A stretch of 64,000 nt of DNA, taken from the NCBI GenBank assembly GCA_006969745.1, contig CP030886.1:3631234-3695233 (forward strand), written 5' to 3'. A program made the position numbers and the translations under genes. The notes under the pieces are model-generated. The model did not search any database, was not told the origin of the DNA, and saw nothing but the letters and a program-made list of their open reading frames with translations. The DNA is from Cytophagaceae bacterium. GTDB lineage: Bacteria > Bacteroidota > Bacteroidia > Cytophagales > Cyclobacteriaceae. The first letter of the stretch is position 1; each line of letters begins with the position of its first letter. This document shows positions 60,013 to 64,000 of the stretch, in pieces.

Positions 60013-60494
60013 TTAGGTGGAAGGTTTTGAATTTTACTTTCACTCATACTGGTCTTTTTAAAAACAGCTTCATAAGACAATCTGCCAAAAAACAGAAAGT
60101 AGTACATGCGTCCTTTCCGAGCTTTGACAGCACCAATGATGCTAAATACGAAATAGGCCAGATTAAAGATTAGCGCCATGATCAAATAGCCCTTAAAATT
60201 GTCGGTTAGTTCCCAATCAAAGAAGTAAATCCTTACAGCCCAGAAAACACCAACCGCATTAATAATTGTGGTTGGCAATTGACTGATCAGTGATTGAAGT
60301 GAATGAAAATGTACAAACAGACCTTTTGATCTGTTTGTATAATAGTAGACGATTGCAGCAATCAGATTGATAATCGGCAGTGGAAGTCCAACTGCAACAG
60401 ATGCAAACATCATAAGATATGATCCCATTGCATCATCTTTTTCTCGATCGCTTAGTTCGTCCGGTTGTGGAATTGGGTGATACTCTTCTGTCAT
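60009..60494 (-). CDS. DUF4870 membrane protein
   Basis: A 161-residue membrane protein with three to four helices. The block GLPLPIINLIAAIVYYYTNRSKGLFVHFHSLQSLISQLPTTIINAVGVFW is the DUF4870 (Tic20-like) signature. A charged N-terminus (EEYHPIPQPDELSDREKDDAMGSYLMMF) is also typical. Function unknown. It overlaps both neighbours by 4 bases (ATGA type). Confidence 0.8.
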   Translation of the reverse strand: MTEEYHPIPQPDELSDREKDDAMGSYLMMFASVAVGLPLPIINLIAAIVYYYTNRSKGLFVHFHSLQSLISQLPTTIINAVGVFWAVRIYFFDWELTDNFKGYLIMALIFNLAYFVFSIIGAVKARKGRMYYFLFFGRLSYEAVFKKTSMSESKIQNLPPK

Positions 60495-61075
60495 GGTTTA
60501 CCTGAAAATGGAGGATAGTCATCTGTCATAAAAGACATGTAAATATTTACTCGCATAGCCCAACGTAAGGTACCTACGTTGAATTCATGCCAACTTTGAG
60601 GATAGTTTGCTGTAAACAATACAGCCCACCAGGCAAGAAACTGTAGTACCAGTGAAGCGATGGTTCTGAACATCAGCAAAAATCCATGTGGTAAAATCAC
60701 GTAAATGGCTCCAAACAGTAGTCTGAGTAGAAGAACACCTCTACTTAGTCTTTCCGGATATGGAATTTCTAAAGTCACAAACTCATCCTCTGCTTTGATT
60801 CCAAAAGCTGGATATCCGTCGCACAGATTGTTTAAACGGGCATTTAATCGAAAATTCCATCTATACAATCCTTCCTGAAATTCGAAAAAACTTTGTGGGT
60901 ATTTGCCTGTAAACAACACTATCCACCAAGAGATGAATGATAATACAGCTCCCCAAAGGGATACAAAAATGAGAAGAAAAAGGTGTGGTAAGGCGATATA
61001 AATAGCGCCGAAAAGCGATCTGAGCAATAGCTCTCCTCGAGAGTATCGATCCTGATACTTAATGTCAATTTTCAT
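60491..61075 (-). CDS. DUF4389 protein, internally duplicated
   Basis: 194 residues in two similar halves: RYSRGELLLRSLFGAIYIALPHLFLL ... ISWWIVLFTGKYPQSFFEFQEGLYRWNFRLNARLNNLCDGYPAF and RLSRGVLLLRLLFGAIYVILPHGFLL ... LAWWAVLFTANYPQSWHEFNVGTLRWAMRVNIYMSFMTDDYPPF. Each is a DUF4389 unit with two helices. The duplication gives a four-helix protein. First in the operon with DUF4870 and M48 (4-base overlap). Role unknown; probably a membrane quality-control module with the peptidase. Confidence 0.85.
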   Translation of the reverse strand: MKIDIKYQDRYSRGELLLRSLFGAIYIALPHLFLLIFVSLWGAVLSFISWWIVLFTGKYPQSFFEFQEGLYRWNFRLNARLNNLCDGYPAFGIKAEDEFVTLEIPYPERLSRGVLLLRLLFGAIYVILPHGFLLMFRTIASLVLQFLAWWAVLFTANYPQSWHEFNVGTLRWAMRVNIYMSFMTDDYPPFSGKP

Positions 61076-61138
61076 AAGGGTAGGGTTAGGTTTGGGAGGT
61101 AATATAATTAGAGCAGAGAAATATCAGAAACCTTAGAA

Positions 61139-61168
61139 ATGAAAAAAGCCCTGAATTGCTTCAGGGCT
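61139..61168 (-). terminator. Intrinsic terminator of the VOC gene
   Basis: On the minus strand AGCCCTGAA-GCAA-TTCAGGGCT followed by TTTTTTC. It is 85 bases after the VOC stop at 61253, so it probably ends that transcript; the following operon starts at 61075. Confidence 0.82.
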
Positions 61169-61252
61169 CAATCTATCATCTCTTAATAGCTTAACCTAAT
61201 CGTATTATGAGTGGTGATAGATGTATTGTAGGCAGCAATAAATATGCCGATC

Positions 61253-61918
61253 TTACGATAATTTAAGCTTTTCGCCTTTATACACGAGATTATAGTCTTT
61301 TTGGTTGTGTTTAAATAAAATTTCGAATGGAAAAGGCAGCGCTTTATCTCCGTTTGGTATCCAGTCTTTTTGCTGATAATCAATAATTATGAACAAGCCT
61401 GTTTCCTCACCTAGCGCGCAGAATCTATTAAAGTCACCACTATATTTCTCTAACCCACATTCTTTGTTCAGTAAACCTGAAGCTTCCTTAACGCTTTTTA
61501 CAGGTAAGCCCATTTCACTGACATTTAAAAATGCAGATGGAGAGAATGGTGTTATCGATTCAATTTGAAGATTCTTTCTTGCTATGAGTTCAACAATATT
61601 ACCTGCTGGGTCATAAAAATAGATTGCCTCTGCATTCCAGTCTTTAAAATCAACAATTTCTCTTCCTTTAAATGGTAGTATAGTAGTCTTACCCTTTAAC
61701 CATTCATACGCTGCTTGAATCTGAAAGGAGGGTATGTTTATGGCAAAATGATAGTATGTTTCTCGTGATGATTCAATGAAAGTCAGGATGGTTTGACCCA
61801 CCTCCATTGTAAACTTATCTTTCGTCAGATCATACAACTTTACACCTAAGACCTGAGAATAGAAATTCTTAAGTTCATCCAGTTTATGTGTATATAGCTT
61901 TAGCGCGTGAATAAGCAT
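61253..61918 (-). CDS. VOC-family protein (two-module glyoxalase-like)
   Basis: A 221-residue protein with two beta-alpha-beta-beta-beta pairs: ALKLYTHKLDELKNFYSQVLGVKLYD...WNAEAIYFYDPAGNIVELIARK and FLNVSEMGLPVKSVKEASGLLNKECGLEKYSGDFNRFCALGEETGLFII. The His of TYYHFAI and Glu of NIVELI are plausible metal ligands in module 1. Similar to catechol-dioxygenase-like or bleomycin-resistance-like proteins; the reaction is unknown. Stands alone between terminators. Confidence 0.78.
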   Translation of the reverse strand: MLIHALKLYTHKLDELKNFYSQVLGVKLYDLTKDKFTMEVGQTILTFIESSRETYYHFAINIPSFQIQAAYEWLKGKTTILPFKGREIVDFKDWNAEAIYFYDPAGNIVELIARKNLQIESITPFSPSAFLNVSEMGLPVKSVKEASGLLNKECGLEKYSGDFNRFCALGEETGLFIIIDYQQKDWIPNGDKALPFPFEILFKHNQKDYNLVYKGEKLKLS

Positions 61919-61928
61919 TTACTTAAGA

Positions 61929-61958
61929 TAAAAAAAGCCTCGAATTTCTCCGAGGCTT
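61929..61958 (-). terminator. Intrinsic terminator of the S9 peptidase gene
   Basis: On the minus strand AAGCCTCG-GAGAAATT-CGAGGCTT followed by TTTTTAT, 21 bases after the stop at 61979. Confidence 0.88.
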
Positions 61959-61978
61959 CTAGCTTATACTACAAATTA

Positions 61979-64000
61979 TTATTCTTCCAGACCTTCAAGA
62001 TCCAGGAGGAATGCATATTGCAATGCTGTCGTTTTATACCTTTTAAACCGTCCGGATGCACCGCCGTGTCCAGCTTCCATATCTGTGTCAAGAAGCAGCG
62101 TTTTATCATCCGTTTTCATATCGCGTAGTTTTGCAACCCATTTGGCGGGTTCCCAATATTGTACCTGCGAATCAAACAATCCGGTTGTGACAAGCATGTT
62201 TGGATAATCCTGATTGGTCACTTGGTCGTAAGGAGAGTAGGACATCATGTATTCATAGGATTCGAGGTTTTTTGGATTGCCCCATTCGTCAAACTCATTG
62301 GTGGTAAGAGGAATCGTCTCATCCCACATGGTGGACACTACATCTACAAATGGCACTGCTGCCAGTACACCATTGTATAACTCTGGCGCCAGGTTTACCA
62401 CTGCGCCCATAAGTAATCCTCCGGCACTGCCTCCTTGGGCATATAGATGTTCAGGAGAAGTATACTTTTCTTCAATCAGAAACTTAGAGCAATCGATGAA
62501 ATCATTGAATGTGTTCATTTTCTTAAACATCTTTCCATCTTCATACCACTGTCTTCCCATCATTTGACCTCCACGAATGTGTGCGATGGCAAATGCAAAA
62601 CCTCGATCTAAGAGGCTGAGCCTTACTGAACTAAAGCTGGCATCAATTGTGGCACCATAAGATCCATATCCATATTGGAGAAGAGGACCTGATCCATCTT
62701 TCTTAAACCCTTTTTTATAGACAATAGAGATCGGCACTTTCTCTCCATCTCGAACGGTAGCCCACAATCTTTCCGTCACGTAATCTTCAGGATTATGACC
62801 ACCAACCACTTCTTGTTGTTTCATGAGGGTTTTCTCACGGGTATCCATATTGTAGTCAAAAGTTGAGTTTGGTGTGGTCATGGATGTATATCCAAAACGA
62901 AGAACCTTAGTATTAAACTCCGCATTGACTGAAGTGTAAGCATTATAAGCAGGCTCTCCAAAATCCAGGTAATGTTCTTCACCGGATGTTTGATTGATGA
63001 TCCTTAAATTGGTAAGGCCGTTGTTTCTCTCATCTACAACCATGAAGTCATTGAAAAGCTCAATACCTTCCAACAGAACATCTTCTCTATGGGCAATCAC
63101 TTCTTTCCAATTTTCTTTTCCGGTAGCCTCTATAGGTGTTTCCATCAAGCGGAAATTGGTCGCATCCCAATTAGTAACAATGTAAAATTTGTCTTCAAAG
63201 TGAGCAATGCTGTACTCGTGAGCTTTTTCGTCTCTTGGGATGAATTGCTTGAAATCACCACGAGGAGTATTTGCATCTAAAATGTGATAATCACTTACGA
63301 GGGTGCTGCTATTGTAAATAATTATAAAATCATCTGATTTTGACTTATAGACTCCAATGTAAAATGAAGGATCTTTTTCGTGATACACCATTACATCGGT
63401 TTCTGGCTGAGTGCCCAGTTCGTGTCTATAGATTTTTTCTGAAAGCAAAGAGACCTTGTTTTTGGCCGTGTAGAAGAATGTTTTATTGTCGTTTGCCCAA
63501 GCTCCACCTCCGGTAGTATTAGCGATTTGATCATCAATCATTTCGCCAGTCTCCAGGTTTTTAAATCTGATGGTATAGATTCTACGGCTTAAAGTGTCTT
63601 CCGCAAAGGCAAGTATTTTATTGTCCGGACTTACATTAATTCCACCGGCTGCATAGTAGTCATAACCTTCTGCGAGCTCATTTACATTTATCAAAATCTC
63701 TTCTTCAGCATCAAGTGTTCCATTTTTCCGACAGTAAATAGGATATTCACCGCCTTCTTCGTATCGGGTATAGTACCAGTATCCATTGGATAAGTATGGA
63801 ACAGATTCATCTGTCTGTTTAATCCTCCCAACTATTTCGTCGTAAAGTTTTTCCTGCAATGATTCAGTATGAGACATCACTGCCTTTGTGTAATCGTTCT
63901 CAGAATTCAGGTACGCTAAAACTTCTTTTGTATGCTCGTCAGGGTTCTCTGCACGTTTTTGTTCATCTGTCAAACGCATCCAGAAGTATGGATCTACTCG
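61979..64000 (-). CDS. Oligopeptidase B-like S9 prolyl oligopeptidase (partial, cut by window edge)
   Basis: At least 673 residues; the reading frame continues past base 64000. The first visible codons read RVDPYFWMRLTDE, the conserved DPYFW-x-R start seen some residues into oligopeptidases, so the true N-terminus is outside the window. A seven-bladed propeller (about 90-390) precedes an alpha/beta-hydrolase domain. Catalytic triad: Ser in AQGGSAGGLLMG, Asp in TTGLFDSQVQYWEP and His in MEAGHGGASGR. It hydrolyses short peptides, usually after basic residues in OpdB. The Glu pair that sets specificity was not checked. A terminator follows. Confidence 0.9.
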   Translation of the reverse strand, partial: RVDPYFWMRLTDEQKRAENPDEHTKEVLAYLNSENDYTKAVMSHTESLQEKLYDEIVGRIKQTDESVPYLSNGYWYYTRYEEGGEYPIYCRKNGTLDAEEEILINVNELAEGYDYYAAGGINVSPDNKILAFAEDTLSRRIYTIRFKNLETGEMIDDQIANTTGGGAWANDNKTFFYTAKNKVSLLSEKIYRHELGTQPETDVMVYHEKDPSFYIGVYKSKSDDFIIIYNSSTLVSDYHILDANTPRGDFKQFIPRDEKAHEYSIAHFEDKFYIVTNWDATNFRLMETPIEATGKENWKEVIAHREDVLLEGIELFNDFMVVDERNNGLTNLRIINQTSGEEHYLDFGEPAYNAYTSVNAEFNTKVLRFGYTSMTTPNSTFDYNMDTREKTLMKQQEVVGGHNPEDYVTERLWATVRDGEKVPISIVYKKGFKKDGSGPLLQYGYGSYGATIDASFSSVRLSLLDRGFAFAIAHIRGGQMMGRQWYEDGKMFKKMNTFNDFIDCSKFLIEEKYTSPEHLYAQGGSAGGLLMGAVVNLAPELYNGVLAAVPFVDVVSTMWDETIPLTTNEFDEWGNPKNLESYEYMMSYSPYDQVTNQDYPNMLVTTGLFDSQVQYWEPAKWVAKLRDMKTDDKTLLLDTDMEAGHGGASGRFKRYKTTALQYAFLLDLEGLEE

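Overview
The window is a chromosomal segment of a member of the Bacteroidota, most likely Cytophagales-like. Evidence: promoters of the phylum-specific type TTTG-N19/20-TAnnTTTG (rpsO, tRNA-Thr), mostly no Shine-Dalgarno sequences, many short signal peptides and SC-type lipoboxes, and families typical of the phylum (DUF5916, DUF349, MG2/TonB-plug proteins, BshB1, LptF/G-type permease). It is AT-rich and gene-dense. No rRNA, phage, integrase, transposase or CRISPR array was seen. Both ends cut genes: a DUF71-type ATP-pyrophosphatase on the left and an oligopeptidase B-like S9 peptidase on the right.

Layout. 1-14286 holds housekeeping and envelope genes: DksA-like zinc finger, cupin/NTF2/TfoX-like trio, DUF5916 outer-membrane protein, DEDDy exonuclease with NhaC antiporter, TlpA-like thioredoxin, beta-propeller lipoprotein, ABC1 kinase with a TetR-like protein, a solute-binding-domain histidine kinase, CorA and a COX3-like protein. 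14410-25248 is the most unusual part. A sigma-54 activator with PAS domains (14916-16727) lies between two nearly identical sigma-54-type -24/-12 promoters (14440 and 16815), which also share a 9-bp candidate upstream element. The first promoter faces a 74-codon ORF or small RNA. The second faces about ten co-directional genes: GAF kinase, receiver protein, multi-TM kinase, TPR protein, small membrane proteins, STAS-like protein, FadL-type outer-membrane channel, amidohydrolase and a hydroxylaminobenzene-mutase-like 4-TM protein. This looks like a sensory-to-uptake/catabolism regulon for a hydrophobic compound or envelope signal.

25249-29460 holds tRNA-Pro, a flavin-nucleotide-binding protein, a YjdJ/YjdI pair with a CDGSH fusion, an AbiC-like abortive-infection protein, and a five-unit, exactly 162-bp tandem array. 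That array has one intact tRNA-CAU and four copies with a 14-nt D-loop insertion. 29531-35264 is core information processing and envelope: START-like protein, LptF/G-type permease, rpsO, pnp and trxB. 35500-52656 mixes a globin, a patatin lipase, an MG2/TonB-plug protein, three tandem amidohydrolases (only one keeps the HxH metal motif), bshB1, a free PDZ domain, GT2, pdxH, miaE, yqgE and a DUF349 protein. 52665-53431 is tRNA-Thr followed by four ~149-bp repeats, each carrying the tRNA 3' end and a terminator. 53732-64000 has a secreted protein, two divergent FtsX/MacB-type permeases, a DUF4389-DUF4870-M48 operon, a VOC protein and the partial S9 peptidase.

All three tRNA loci carry duplicated tRNA pieces on their 3' side and share an extended promoter motif, so tRNA-associated repeat expansion may be a genome-wide habit of this organism.
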